From Streptomyces sp. HD (lineage in GTDB: Bacteria > Actinomycetota > Actinomycetes > Streptomycetales > Streptomycetaceae): DNA of 64,000 nt. Location: contig NZ_JAQMYP010000056.1 of NCBI RefSeq assembly GCF_028369295.1, positions 1 through 64,000 on the forward strand. Reading direction: 5' to 3'. The translations under genes and the position numbers were made by a program. The notes beneath the pieces were generated by a model. It had not been told where the DNA came from and did no database searches. It saw nothing but the letters and a program-made list of their open reading frames with translations. This document shows, one piece after another, positions 34,439-44,583 of the stretch. Numbering within the stretch: the first letter of the stretch is position 1; the number at the start of each line of letters is the position of its first letter.

Positions 34439-34983
34439 GTCGCATCCCCCTGGGTGGCCTGCGCGGCCGCCGTCAGTTCCCGTGCGACCCGCTGCCCGGT
34501 GGCGTCGTCCAGGCCCTGGATCTTCAGCGGCCCCGCCGCCGACGCCGTGGTGGCCGTCACCGTCGTCAGGCCGAAGATCTGCTCCAGCGGCCCGCGTTCG
34601 GTGTCCACCGTCTGTACCCGGGCGAACGGCGCGATCCGCCGCTCCTCGACGAACCACCCCGACTGGACGTAGACCGCGTCCGCGCTGGTCTCCCACCGGT
34701 GGACGCGGTAGCGCCAGGGCGGCATGACCACGATGTGCAGCGGCGCCACCACAGCGGTGAGCACCAGACCCCACCGGTGCCAGGAATCCGGACCGTCGTG
34801 CCGGAAGAACAGCCAGGCGCATTCCGCGACCGTCACAGCGAGCCAGCCGAGCAGCGCGCGCACCGCCCAGTAGCCCACCACTTTGCGCTCCAGCCGTTGT
34901 GCCGGCGGCCGTATGCGTAGGGGCGCTCCATCTTCCGTCACCGCATGATGCGTTGAGTGGGTCACCAGATCAGGGTGCCACAC
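34435..34983 (-). CDS. Bacterial PH-domain (bPH2, YdbS-like) membrane protein
   Basis: This small (about 176-182-residue) partner of the previous gene has two transmembrane segments (about 38-60 and 72-92) followed by one bPH2 domain (V-Y-V-Q-S-G-W-F-V-E-E-R-R-I-A-P; R-V-Q-T-V-D-T; F-G-L-T-T-V-T). YdbS/YdbT-type genes are normally adjacent, as here. The start is uncertain: GTG at 34983 or 34966. It is divergent from the O-methyltransferase gene at 35077, leaving about 94 bases for two promoters. The pair is not a standard polyketide gene and may be either part of the cluster or a passenger. Confidence 0.76.
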   Translation of the reverse strand: MWHPDLVTHSTHHAVTEDGAPLRIRPPAQRLERKVVGYWAVRALLGWLAVTVAECAWLFFRHDGPDSWHRWGLVLTAVVAPLHIVVMPPWRYRVHRWETSADAVYVQSGWFVEERRIAPFARVQTVDTERGPLEQIFGLTTVTATTASAAGPLKIQGLDDATGQRVARELTAAAQATQGDAT

Positions 34984-35076
34984 CCCCGGATGCCGCCAAA
35001 GGTGCCCGCTTGAGCCTGACTTGAGTCGCCGTACCTACGGTTCGGTCCTGAGAACGTCCGACAACGGAGGAATCCC

Positions 35077-36120
35077 ATGACCGAATCCGAACACGACAAT
35101 GCCGCCGCGGTCTTCGCCCCGCTGATATTCGATGTCCTGTCCTTCCGCGTATTCGCCACGGCGGTACGTCTCGGAATTCCCGGAGCCGTCGGCGACGGCT
35201 CGCGGAGCACGGCGGACCTCGCGGCCGGGACGCAGACCGACCCGGCCGCGCTGCACCGGCTGCTGCGGGCCCTCGCGGCCCTCGGCGTGGTGCGGCGGGA
35301 CGGCGCGGACACCTGGTCCCTGACCGGCGCGGGCGGCCAGCTCCGCGACGGGGCGCCGGGTGGCATCGCCGACCTGGTTCGGTTCTACGGCGATCCGCTC
35401 ACCTGGCGCGCCTTCGGCGCCATGGAGGAGACGGTGCGCACCGGCGGTACGGCGTTCGAGCAGGTCAGCGGTGACCCGTTCTTTGCCTACTTCGAGCGGG
35501 ACGTGGCGTACGCCCGCGCCTACAACGGCGCCATGCGGGCCGGCACCCATATGCTCCTGCCGCTGCTCCAGCACAGTTACGACTGGGGAGCGGTGGACCG
35601 CCTGGTCGATGTCGGCGGCGGTGACGGCACCACGCTCACCGCGCTCGCCGCGGCGCACCCGAAGCTGCGCGGGGTGGTCTTCGACACCGCGGAGGCGGTG
35701 CGTGGGGTGCCGGAGCTGGCCAGGGCGGCCGGGGTGGCGGACCGGTGCACGGGCGAGGCGGGCGACTTTCTCTCCACGGTGCCCGCGGGCGCGGACGCCT
35801 ATCTGCTGAAGAACGTCCTGCACGAATGGGACGACGCCTCGTGCACGCGCATTCTGCGCAACTGCCGGGAATCGATGGCCGACGGGGGGCGGGTGCTCGT
35901 CGTGGCGGCGCTCGCGCCCGAATGGGATGACGACGGGAATTCCACGGCGCTCATGTACGCGGCGATCAGCGATATCCAATTGCTCTGTCTCAGCGGCAAG
36001 GAGCGCACCGAGAACGAGTATGCCGCGCTGTTCGCCGCGGCCGGACTCCGGCTCGAAAAGACCGTTCCGCTGCCGTACCTGCCGAACTACCACGTCATCG
36101 AGGCGACGGCGGCCCGCTGA
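35077..36120 (+). CDS. SAM-dependent O-methyltransferase
   Basis: This 347-residue methyltransferase has an N-terminal dimerisation/winged-helix domain and a C-terminal Rossmann domain with D-V-G-G-G-D-G-T-T-L, V-F-D-T-A, and L-K-N-V-L-H-E-W-D-D, the catalytic-helix pattern of aromatic O-methyltransferases. G-G-A-G-G-A-A precedes the ATG. The last 26 bases overlap the convergent 4-ketoreductase gene. It is the third O-methyltransferase, so up to three methoxy groups on aglycone or sugars are possible. Confidence 0.9.
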   Translation: MTESEHDNAAAVFAPLIFDVLSFRVFATAVRLGIPGAVGDGSRSTADLAAGTQTDPAALHRLLRALAALGVVRRDGADTWSLTGAGGQLRDGAPGGIADLVRFYGDPLTWRAFGAMEETVRTGGTAFEQVSGDPFFAYFERDVAYARAYNGAMRAGTHMLLPLLQHSYDWGAVDRLVDVGGGDGTTLTALAAAHPKLRGVVFDTAEAVRGVPELARAAGVADRCTGEAGDFLSTVPAGADAYLLKNVLHEWDDASCTRILRNCRESMADGGRVLVVAALAPEWDDDGNSTALMYAAISDIQLLCLSGKERTENEYAALFAAAGLRLEKTVPLPYLPNYHVIEATAAR

Positions 36121-37159
36121 AATCCGTGCCCCCGGGTAGCCGGCCGGGGCCGTCGGCGCAGGTGCCGGCGGCCTCCGCCATGGCGGCCGCGAGGAGATCG
36201 TGCAGCGACTGCTCAAGGTCCCTGGCCGGCTGCCAGCCGAGCAGGGTGCGGGCGGCCGAGATGTCGAGCTGCTGCCACTCGGCGCTGTCGCCGCGCCGGG
36301 GCGGCGGGGCGTCCTCGGCCAGGCGCACTTCACGGCCGCTCAGCTCGATCAGGCGCCGGACGAGGGTGCGCACCTGCACTGCCCGGCCGCTGCCGATGTT
36401 GACGACCCGGCCGCTCACCCCGCTGCCCGCGGCGGCCACCGCCGCGGCCGCCACATCGCGCACATCGACGAAGTCCCGGGTCGACAGCAGTGGGGAGAGC
36501 CGCAGTTCACCGCCGTCGCCGCCGGTGCCTCCGAGCCCGGCCGGGCGGGCCAGATGAGCGGCGACCATACCGAGCAGGCTGCCGCGCGGTGTGCCGGGGC
36601 CCGAGACATTGGCGATGCGCAGCACGAGGGCGTCGAGCTGTCCGCGCGCCGCCGCGTCGAGTACATGCCGGGCTCCGGCCAGCTTCGTCCTGCCGTATAC
36701 GGACACCGGGCGCTCGGGGGTGGTCTCCACGATGAGGTGCCCCTCGGCGACGGGTCCGTACTCATGGACGGAGCCGAGCTGCACCAGACGTCCGCGCCAC
36801 GGCAGCGCGGACATCGCCGTGGTGAGCTTTCCGACCAGATCGGCGTTGGCGCGGACCATCTGTTCCTCGGTCGTGCTCCACACCGCCCCCGCCGCGTTGA
36901 CGACGACGTGCGGGCCGACCGACGCGAGCAGCTCGGTGATGGCAGCGGTCGGCGCCGCGCCGATGTCGAGCAGCCGCAGGTCCCCCGCCGCGACCCGCCG
37001 CCGCGGGCGGCTGCGGGCGAGCGCGGTAACCTGCCAGCCCGCCGCGGCGAACGCCCGGCAGACATGGCGTCCGACGAACCCCGTGCCGCCGGCCACCACG
37101 ACCGAGCGGGCCCCTTCGCGACCCCCTGGCGCACCGTCTCCCCGTTCGACCTTAGCCAT
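36095..37159 (-). CDS. NDP-hexose 4-ketoreductase (NAD-dependent epimerase/dehydratase family)
   Basis: This 354-residue extended SDR has G-G-T-G-F-V-G-R-H at about 24-32, A-A-G-A-V-W, Q-L-G-S-V-H-E-Y and Y-G-R-T-K (Y-x3-K). It fits the 4-ketoreductases of deoxysugar pathways (UrdR/LanR/EryBIV class), which carry out the last reduction and set the C-4 configuration. The tail after about residue 325 is Gly/Pro-rich and overlaps the end of the methyltransferase gene on the other strand. ATG at 37159; a short divergent region separates it from the 3,5-epimerase gene. Confidence 0.86.
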   Translation of the reverse strand: MAKVERGDGAPGGREGARSVVVAGGTGFVGRHVCRAFAAAGWQVTALARSRPRRRVAAGDLRLLDIGAAPTAAITELLASVGPHVVVNAAGAVWSTTEEQMVRANADLVGKLTTAMSALPWRGRLVQLGSVHEYGPVAEGHLIVETTPERPVSVYGRTKLAGARHVLDAAARGQLDALVLRIANVSGPGTPRGSLLGMVAAHLARPAGLGGTGGDGGELRLSPLLSTRDFVDVRDVAAAAVAAAGSGVSGRVVNIGSGRAVQVRTLVRRLIELSGREVRLAEDAPPPRRGDSAEWQQLDISAARTLLGWQPARDLEQSLHDLLAAAMAEAAGTCADGPGRLPGGTDFSGPPSPR

Positions 37160-37309
37160 CGTTCACACCCTTCACCTGTGCACCCCAAGGGCCGCGCGTC
37201 AGCCGTGCGCCGGCGGGTGCGGGCCCATGCTCCACAGCCCGGCTCAATTCGCGGTCGATGCGGCTCTTGCTACCGAGCCTCTAGCGCAGCTCCGTACGGT
37301 CCCGGGGCT

Positions 37310-37927
37310 ATGGAGATCGGGGAGACCAAAATCGCTGACTGCTACCGGTGCCGGCCCCGCAGGCTGCACGACGAACGGGGCTATTTCTTCGAGTCGTACA
37401 GACACGACCTGCTGGCCGAGGAGACCGGGCACGTCTTCACCCCGGCACAGGTCAACTATTCCGCGTCCAGGCGTCATACGCTGCGCGGTATCCACGGGGT
37501 CACCATCCCGCCGGGCCAGGCCAAGTTCGTCACCTGTGTGCGCGGGGCCCTGCTCGACATCGTGGTGGACCTGCGGCTGGGCTCACCGACCTTTGGGGTG
37601 TACGACACCACGGTCCTCGATGCCCACGAGGGCACCGCGGTGTATGTCGCCGAGGGACTGGCACACGGATTCGTGGCGCTGAGCGACGACTCCTGCGTCA
37701 GCTATCTGTGCTCCACCGAGTTCGTCCCCGGCACCCAGTTCGAGATCCAGCCCTTCGACCCGGACCTGGCACTGCCCTGGGACCTCGGACTCGACGGGGC
37801 ACCGCCCCGGCTGTCGGGGAAGGACGCCGGGGCCCCGACCCTCGCCGAAGCCGCAGACCGGGGGCTGCTCGCCACGTACGAGGCGTGCCGGGCGCTGTAC
37901 GCCGGCAACCGGCGCGGCGCGGTGTGA
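37310..37927 (+). CDS. dTDP-4-keto-6-deoxyhexose 3,5-epimerase
   Basis: This 205-residue cupin enzyme is of the RmlC class. Visible motifs are D-E-R-G-Y-F-F-E-S-Y, Q-V-N-Y-S-A-S, T-L-R-G-I-H, A-K-F-V-T-C-V-R-G, V-Y-V-A-E-G-L-A-H-G-F and a conserved Y-L-C-S-T-E-F. It epimerises at C-5 (and/or C-3), giving L-configured sugars, so the product should carry at least one L-deoxysugar such as L-rhodinose. ATG at 37310; the frame upstream is a shadow of the 4-ketoreductase. It starts the sugar operon that runs to 41740. Confidence 0.9.
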   Translation: MEIGETKIADCYRCRPRRLHDERGYFFESYRHDLLAEETGHVFTPAQVNYSASRRHTLRGIHGVTIPPGQAKFVTCVRGALLDIVVDLRLGSPTFGVYDTTVLDAHEGTAVYVAEGLAHGFVALSDDSCVSYLCSTEFVPGTQFEIQPFDPDLALPWDLGLDGAPPRLSGKDAGAPTLAEAADRGLLATYEACRALYAGNRRGAV

Positions 37928-38029
37928 TCCCACCGACGGTCGAGGCGGCTTCGAGTCCCCCGCCGCAAGCTGGCCGGGCTGCTGGGACGCAGCCGTCTAC
38001 TGGCGGCCAGGAAGGAAACGTGGACAGCG

Positions 38030-39334
<1,305 letters not shown>

Positions 39335-39378
39335 CCGGCCGGGTACGGACGATCCCGCCGACGACAGGAGGAAGCGCC

Positions 39379-40779
39379 ATGGTGACGGAGACACGGACAC
39401 CACACGCACTGACCGCGCGGCACGGCACCGCGGCGCGGCGCATCGCCGAGTCGGCGGGCGCCACGGACGGGGCCGCGCTGCCGACGGACCAGTTCCCCGC
39501 ATGGCTGGCCGGGCGGCGGCGGGCCCACCGGTTCCATGTGGAGCGCATCCCGTTCGCCCGGCTCCAGGGCTGGTCCTTCCAGGAGAGCACGGGCAACCTG
39601 GTGCACGACAGCGGCCGTTTCTTCAGCGTCGAGGGCCTCCACGTCACCGTGCGCAGCACCGGCCAGGAGTGGCATCAGCCCATCATCCGCCAGGCGGAGG
39701 TCGGCATTCTGGGCATCCTGGTCAAGGAGTTCGACGGGGTGCTGCACTGTCTGATGCAGGCCAAGATGGAGCCCGGCAACCCGAATCTGCTCCAGCTGTC
39801 GCCGACGGTGCAGGCCACACGGAGCAACTACACCCAGGCGCACCGGGGCGCCGCGGTCAAGTACCTCGGCCACTTCGTGGGGCCCGGGCGCGGACGCGTC
39901 CTCGCCGACTCGCTCCAGTCCGAGCACGGCTCCTGGTTCTTCCGCAAGCGCAACCGGAACATGATCGTCGAGGCGGTGGGCGACGTCCCTGCCGACGACG
40001 ACTTCTGCTGGCTGACCTTCGGGCAGCTCGCCCGCCTGCTCAGGCACGACAACGTGGTCAACATGGACGCCCGTACGGTCCTGGCCTGCGCCCCGGTGGA
40101 CACCCCGGACGGGGCCGACGACCGCGCCCTCCACAGCGACCTCGACCTGCTGTCCTGGTTCACCGACGTGCGGGCCCGGCACGACGTGCACGCCACCCGC
40201 GTCCCCCTCGCCGGGCTGCCCGGCTGGATCCGCACGGACCGTGCCGTCGAGCACGAGCAGGGCCGGTTCTTCGACGTCGTCGCCCTCGCTGTGCAGGCCG
40301 GCAACCGCGAGGTGACCGGCTGGACCCAGCCGCTCTTCGCGCCGCGCGGACCGGGCGTCGTGGCCTTCCTATCGCGGCGCATCGAGGGCCGGACGCATGT
40401 GCTGGCGCACGCCCGCGTGGAAGGCGGCTTCCTGGACACCGTCGAGCTGGGGCCGACGGTGCAGTACACACCCGGCAATTACGCCGATGCGGCACCCGCC
40501 GACCGCCCCCGCCACCTCGACACGGTGCTGACCGCCGATCCGGCGCGGATCCGCTACGAGGCGCTGCACTCCGAGGAGGGCGGCCGCTTCCTCAACGCGG
40601 TGAGCCGCTACCTGATCATCGAAGCGCCCGACGACATGCCGTCGGACCCGGGGGACGACTACCGGTGGGTGACACCGGGGCAGCTGTCGTCGCTGGTCCG
40701 GCACGGCCACTACCTCAATGTCCAGGGGCGGACGCTGCTGGCCTGTCTCCACGCGCTGGACGTGGGCGGCGATGACTGA
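39379..40779 (+). CDS. NDP-hexose 2,3-dehydratase
   Basis: This 466-residue protein is built of two homologous halves (about 40-240 and 255-460), as in TylX3, UrdS and EvaA. Each half carries the F-H-V-E-R/H-A-T-R-V, G-R-F-F-S-V/F-F-D-V and Q-L-S-P-T-V-Q/E-L-G-P-T-V-Q signatures and closes with L-x-R-H-x2-x-V/L-N. It removes the C-2 hydroxyl of dTDP-4-keto-6-deoxyglucose to open the 2-deoxy pathway. A-G-G-A-G-G-A-A precedes the ATG. It overlaps the following 3-ketoreductase gene by 8 bases, which fits their consecutive reactions. Confidence 0.94.
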   Translation: MVTETRTPHALTARHGTAARRIAESAGATDGAALPTDQFPAWLAGRRRAHRFHVERIPFARLQGWSFQESTGNLVHDSGRFFSVEGLHVTVRSTGQEWHQPIIRQAEVGILGILVKEFDGVLHCLMQAKMEPGNPNLLQLSPTVQATRSNYTQAHRGAAVKYLGHFVGPGRGRVLADSLQSEHGSWFFRKRNRNMIVEAVGDVPADDDFCWLTFGQLARLLRHDNVVNMDARTVLACAPVDTPDGADDRALHSDLDLLSWFTDVRARHDVHATRVPLAGLPGWIRTDRAVEHEQGRFFDVVALAVQAGNREVTGWTQPLFAPRGPGVVAFLSRRIEGRTHVLAHARVEGGFLDTVELGPTVQYTPGNYADAAPADRPRHLDTVLTADPARIRYEALHSEEGGRFLNAVSRYLIIEAPDDMPSDPGDDYRWVTPGQLSSLVRHGHYLNVQGRTLLACLHALDVGGDD

Positions 40780-41740
40780 CCCGCTGCGCATAGGCATCCT
40801 CGGATGCGCCGACATCGCCCGGCGCAGAATGCTGCCCGCGATCGCCCGCGAACCCGGGGCCGAGCTGGTCGCGGTGGCCAGCCGCGACCCGGAGCGGGCC
40901 GCGCGGACGGCGGCGGAGTACGGCTGCCGCCCGGTGCACGGCTATGCCGCGCTCCTCGGCCTGCCCGAGGTCGACGCGGTGTACGTGCCGTTGCCCGCCG
41001 CCCTGCACGCTCCGTGGACCCGGCGGGCGCTGGGCGCGGGCAAGCATGTCCTGTCGGAGAAGCCGCTGGCCACCAACGCCTCCGAGACCAGGGAGCTGCT
41101 CGCCGCCGCGCGCGGCGCCGGCCGCGTCCTGATGGAGAACGTGATGTTCGTCCACCACCCGCAGCACGCGGTGGTGCGGGAGCTGGTCGCGCAGGGCGCG
41201 ATCGGTGTGCTCCAGTCGTTCACCGCCACGTTCACCGTGCCCCGTCGACCCGTTGGCGACATCCGGCACCGGGCGGACCTGGGCGGCGGGGCCCTGCTCG
41301 ACATGGGGATCTACCCGGTACGGGCCGCCCAGCTGATCGTCGGCACGCCGCTGAGCGTCGCCGGGGCGGTGCTCCACCGGGCCCGGAGCGGTGAGGTGGA
41401 CGTGGCCGGGGCGGCGCTGCTGTACACCGCCGGGGGCGTCACGGTCCAGCTCGACTTCGGCATGGACCATGCCTACCGCTCCGGCTACGAGCTGTGCGGC
41501 AGCGAGGGACGCATCCGGGTGGGCCGTGCCTTCGCCCCGGCGGCGGACGAACACCCCGTCCTGGAGGTGGAACGCGCCGGCGGCCCGGGCCGGGTGACCC
41601 TCGAACCGCACGACCAAGTAGCCGCCACCGTACGCTCCTTCGTCGACGCCTGCCGGGGCGACGCCGTTGCCGACGACCGTTCCTGTCTGCACCAGGCGGC
41701 GCTCCTCGACGAGATCAGACGGGCCGCCGGGGGCAGCTGA
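40772..41740 (+). CDS. NDP-hexose 3-ketoreductase, Gfo/Idh/MocA family (copy 2)
   Basis: This 322-residue enzyme is paralogous to the gene at 27835. It has G-I-L-G-C-A-D-I-A at the N-terminus, S-E-K-P-L-A-T with the catalytic lysine, and M-G-I-Y-P-V-R-A-A-Q. It reduces the C-3 ketone left by the 2,3-dehydratase. ATG at 40772 lies inside the end of that gene, so they are translationally coupled and this copy is the natural partner. It ends 12 bases before the convergent histidine kinase stop, with no terminator between. Confidence 0.9.
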   Translation: MTDPLRIGILGCADIARRRMLPAIAREPGAELVAVASRDPERAARTAAEYGCRPVHGYAALLGLPEVDAVYVPLPAALHAPWTRRALGAGKHVLSEKPLATNASETRELLAAARGAGRVLMENVMFVHHPQHAVVRELVAQGAIGVLQSFTATFTVPRRPVGDIRHRADLGGGALLDMGIYPVRAAQLIVGTPLSVAGAVLHRARSGEVDVAGAALLYTAGGVTVQLDFGMDHAYRSGYELCGSEGRIRVGRAFAPAADEHPVLEVERAGGPGRVTLEPHDQVAATVRSFVDACRGDAVADDRSCLHQAALLDEIRRAAGGS

Positions 41741-41752
41741 CGCCGCCCGGTC

Positions 41753-42985
41753 TCAGGGCCGGCACATCTCGGGGCCGGCACAAAGAGAGCTCGGGACACC
41801 GGGAACCTCGGCGACGAGCTGGAACACGTCGTCCGGGCAGAGCCGTGCTTCCAGGCAGCCGCCGAGCGCGCGCACCCGTGTGGCGAGGTTGCCCAGTCCG
41901 CTGCCGCTGTGCGGAACCGGGGGGCCGGAGTGCGGCAGCACGCCGTTGTTCGTGATGGCCAGACGCACCCGGCCCGCCCGGTGCGTGACATCGATGGAGC
42001 AGGTAGAGGCGTGGCTGTGGCGCAGCAGATTGGTGACCGCCTCCCGCAGCACCGTGGCGAGCACGGTGTCGGTCCGGCGGTCCATCGGCACCTCGGCGAT
42101 CTCTGCCCGCACCTCGATATCGGCGGCGCTCAGGATGGACCGGGCCGACCCCACCTCCTGGGCCAGCGACATGTCGCGATACAGGCTCGCCACCATGCGC
42201 ACGTCGGCGAGCGACTGACGGGAGATGTCGAGCACTTCGGTGATTTCGGCGGTGGCACGCTCGGGCTGAGTGGTGACGATCCGGCGTATCAGCTCACTCT
42301 TCAGGGCGATGGCGGAGAGGCTGTAACCCAGTAGGTCGTGCAGGTCCCGGGAGAAGCGCAGGCGCTCCTGCGAGACCGCTGTCCGGGCCATCTCGCCACG
42401 GCTCGCGTGCACCTCGCCCACCAGCGCCGACAGTTGCGTGAGCCCGTACACCACGAGCCCGGTGAGCAGCGTCGCCTGAAAGAGGTAGACGCCGTCGAGC
42501 ACGGAGTGCCGGCCGTCGACGGGCATGACCAGCATGCTCAGTTCGACCACGCCGTAGGCCGCCCAGTTGATGGGCGAGGGCAGCAGGAGCAGCAGCGATC
42601 CGGGGAGGAATCCGGCCATGGCCCCCCACTCCCAGGGGAAGAACACCAGGGGCAGATACGTCGCGGCCGCCTGCGCGATGAGGGTCAACGCCTTCGAGGC
42701 GGTGGGGGCGGCGCGGGCGCGGGGATGGGAGTGGTACAGCTGGAGCAGGAAGGCCGTCACGAGGACGGCCCCCGCCACGGCCTGCTCGATACCGCTCGGC
42801 CCGGTGCTGATGACGTCGAAGGCGGTCACGCAGAAGTAGCCGAGGAGCACGGTGACCAGGATGGTCTGGGCCGTTCTGGGTGCGGGCCGTCTGGTGGTAC
42901 CGGGCCCGGTCCGGTCGGCCGGTTCTCCCAGAACGACGTCGACCGCCTGCGCGCAGCGTCTGTCGATCCGCCTGCTTTTCCCCAC
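41753..42985 (-). CDS. Sensor histidine kinase, DesK/NarX-like
   Basis: This 410-residue kinase has five or six hydrophobic segments between about 40 and 195, a HisKA_3 dimerisation domain with the phospho-acceptor in F-S-R-D-L-H-D-L-L-G-Y near residue 216, and a HATPase domain (E-A-V-T-N-L-L-R-H-S; S-G-S-G-L-G-N-L). The F-S-R-D-L-H-D-L-L-G core is that of kinases paired with DesR-like regulators, and the only such regulator in the window is at 15992-16597. GTG start at 42985. It is divergent from the KS-alpha gene, so it may share a regulatory region with the PKS operon. Confidence 0.87.
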   Translation of the reverse strand: MGKSRRIDRRCAQAVDVVLGEPADRTGPGTTRRPAPRTAQTILVTVLLGYFCVTAFDVISTGPSGIEQAVAGAVLVTAFLLQLYHSHPRARAAPTASKALTLIAQAAATYLPLVFFPWEWGAMAGFLPGSLLLLLPSPINWAAYGVVELSMLVMPVDGRHSVLDGVYLFQATLLTGLVVYGLTQLSALVGEVHASRGEMARTAVSQERLRFSRDLHDLLGYSLSAIALKSELIRRIVTTQPERATAEITEVLDISRQSLADVRMVASLYRDMSLAQEVGSARSILSAADIEVRAEIAEVPMDRRTDTVLATVLREAVTNLLRHSHASTCSIDVTHRAGRVRLAITNNGVLPHSGPPVPHSGSGLGNLATRVRALGGCLEARLCPDDVFQLVAEVPGVPSSLCAGPEMCRP

Positions 42986-43281
42986 GCTTCGCCCCCGTGG
43001 TCCGGATCCGCCAAAGCGGTTGCGAGGAAAGAGCCCCGCAATGGTCTTCCACTTCGGCTGTCATTTCGTCCAATGGGATACTAGCTCTGGGGTGAGATGT
43101 GGGCCTCCGTATAGCTGTTCGGACACACAGCGGGCTCTCTGAGCGCCACATTCCGCGGCCGGTCCACTGCCACTGGAGCCGGAATCGACGGCCCCACGAG
43201 TCGGCGTACGCAAGCTTTCCTCCATGGATGCCACCGTCCGGGACGGCGGCACGTCACGTTTCCGTGCTCCAGGGAGATGCA
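42986..43281. promoter_or_regulatory. Divergent promoter region of histidine kinase and minimal PKS operon
   Basis: These 296 bases lie between divergent starts and must contain the promoter for the minimal PKS operon, the expected target of the SARP. A short perfect palindrome (C-C-G-T-C-C-G-G-G-A-C-G-G, 43234-43246) is present. I could not find an unambiguous pair of SARP heptamer repeats by eye. Confidence 0.5.
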
Positions 43282-44583
43282 ATGAGACACAGCCCGCCGA
43301 CGGTGGCGTCTGGGGACGGCCGCAGAGTGGTCATCACCGGCGTCGGCGTCACGGCGCCCGGCGGCCTGGGCGCCAAGGACTTCTGGCAGTTGATATCGGA
43401 GGGGCGGACCGCCACCCGGCGCATCTCGTTCTTCGATCCGGCCCCGTTCCGGTCCCAGATCGCCGCCGAGGTTGACTTCGACGCCGCGGCACTGGGCCTG
43501 AGCCCGCAGGAGATCCGACGGATGGACCGCGCGGCGCAGTTCGCCGTGGTCACCGCCCGCGAGGCGGCGGCGGACAGCGGCCTGGAGTTCGCCGCCCTGG
43601 ACCCGCACCGGGTGGGGGTGACGATGGGCAGCGCGGTCGGCGCCACCACGGGCCTGGAAGAGGAGTACCGGACCGTCAGCGACGGCGGCCGCCTGGAGCT
43701 GGTCGACCACGAGTACGCGGTACCGCACCTGTACAACTACCTGGTGCCCAGCTCCTTCGCGACGGAAGTCGCCTGGGCCGTGGGCGCCGAGGGCCCCAGC
43801 ACTGTGGTCTCCACCGGGTGCACCTCGGGTCTGGACGCGGTCGGTTACGCGGCACAGCTCGTCCGCGAGGGCACGGTGGACGTCATGGTCGCAGGGGCCA
43901 CGGACGCCCCCATCTCGCCGATCACCGTGGCGTGCTTCGACGCCATCAAGGCGACCACGCCCCGCAACGACGACCCCGAGCACGCCTCGCGCCCGTTCGA
44001 CGCCAGCCGCAACGGCTTTGTCCTGGGCGAGGGCGCGGCCGTTTTCGTACTGGAGAGCCTGGAGAGCGCCCGCCGCCGCGGTGCGCGCGTCTACGCCGAA
44101 GTGGCGGGCTACGCGACCCGCTCCAACGCGTACCACATGACGGGACTGCGGCCCGACGGACGGGAGATGGCGGAGGCAATCCGCGTCGCTCTCGACGAGG
44201 CGCGGCTGAACCCCGAGGACATCGACTACGTCAACGCCCACGGCTCCGGCACCAAACAGAACGACCGCCACGAGACCGCGGCCTTCAAGCGGAGCCTCGG
44301 CGCGCACGCCTACCGGACACCGGTGAGCTCCATCAAGTCGATGGTCGGGCACTCGCTCGGCGCCATCGGCTCGATCGAGATCGCCGCGTCGCTCTTCGCC
44401 ATGGAGCACGACCTCGTGCCTCCCACGGCCAATCTGCACACCCCGGACCCCGAGTGCGACCTGGACTACACCCCGCTGACGGCGCGTCCTTGGCGCACCG
44501 ACGCCGTCCTGTCGGTGGGCAGCGGGTTCGGTGGATTCCAGAGCGCGGTGGTGCTCGCCGATGCCGAAAGGAGTGCCCGGTGA
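43282..44583 (+). CDS. Type II PKS ketosynthase alpha (KS-alpha)
   Basis: This 433-residue ketosynthase elongates the poly-beta-ketone with malonyl-ACP as a heterodimer with the chain length factor. The catalytic Cys is in S-T-G-C-T-S-G-L-D (about residue 182); the two His are in N-A-H-G-S-G-T and V-G-H-S-L-G-A-I-G. A-G-G-G-A-G precedes the ATG at 43282; the open frame runs back to 43099 but similarity starts at R-R-V-V-I-T-G-V-G just after the chosen start. Its stop overlaps the KS-beta start as GTGA, the typical coupling for KS-alpha/KS-beta. The starter unit is probably acetate, since no KSIII or dedicated acyltransferase is seen. Confidence 0.96.
   Translation: MRHSPPTVASGDGRRVVITGVGVTAPGGLGAKDFWQLISEGRTATRRISFFDPAPFRSQIAAEVDFDAAALGLSPQEIRRMDRAAQFAVVTAREAAADSGLEFAALDPHRVGVTMGSAVGATTGLEEEYRTVSDGGRLELVDHEYAVPHLYNYLVPSSFATEVAWAVGAEGPSTVVSTGCTSGLDAVGYAAQLVREGTVDVMVAGATDAPISPITVACFDAIKATTPRNDDPEHASRPFDASRNGFVLGEGAAVFVLESLESARRRGARVYAEVAGYATRSNAYHMTGLRPDGREMAEAIRVALDEARLNPEDIDYVNAHGSGTKQNDRHETAAFKRSLGAHAYRTPVSSIKSMVGHSLGAIGSIEIAASLFAMEHDLVPPTANLHTPDPECDLDYTPLTARPWRTDAVLSVGSGFGGFQSAVVLADAERSAR

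Noticed and set aside
43234..43246. Small palindrome upstream of KS-alpha as an operator
   Set aside because: Only six base pairs per arm in GC-rich sequence; expected often by chance and lacking a second copy.
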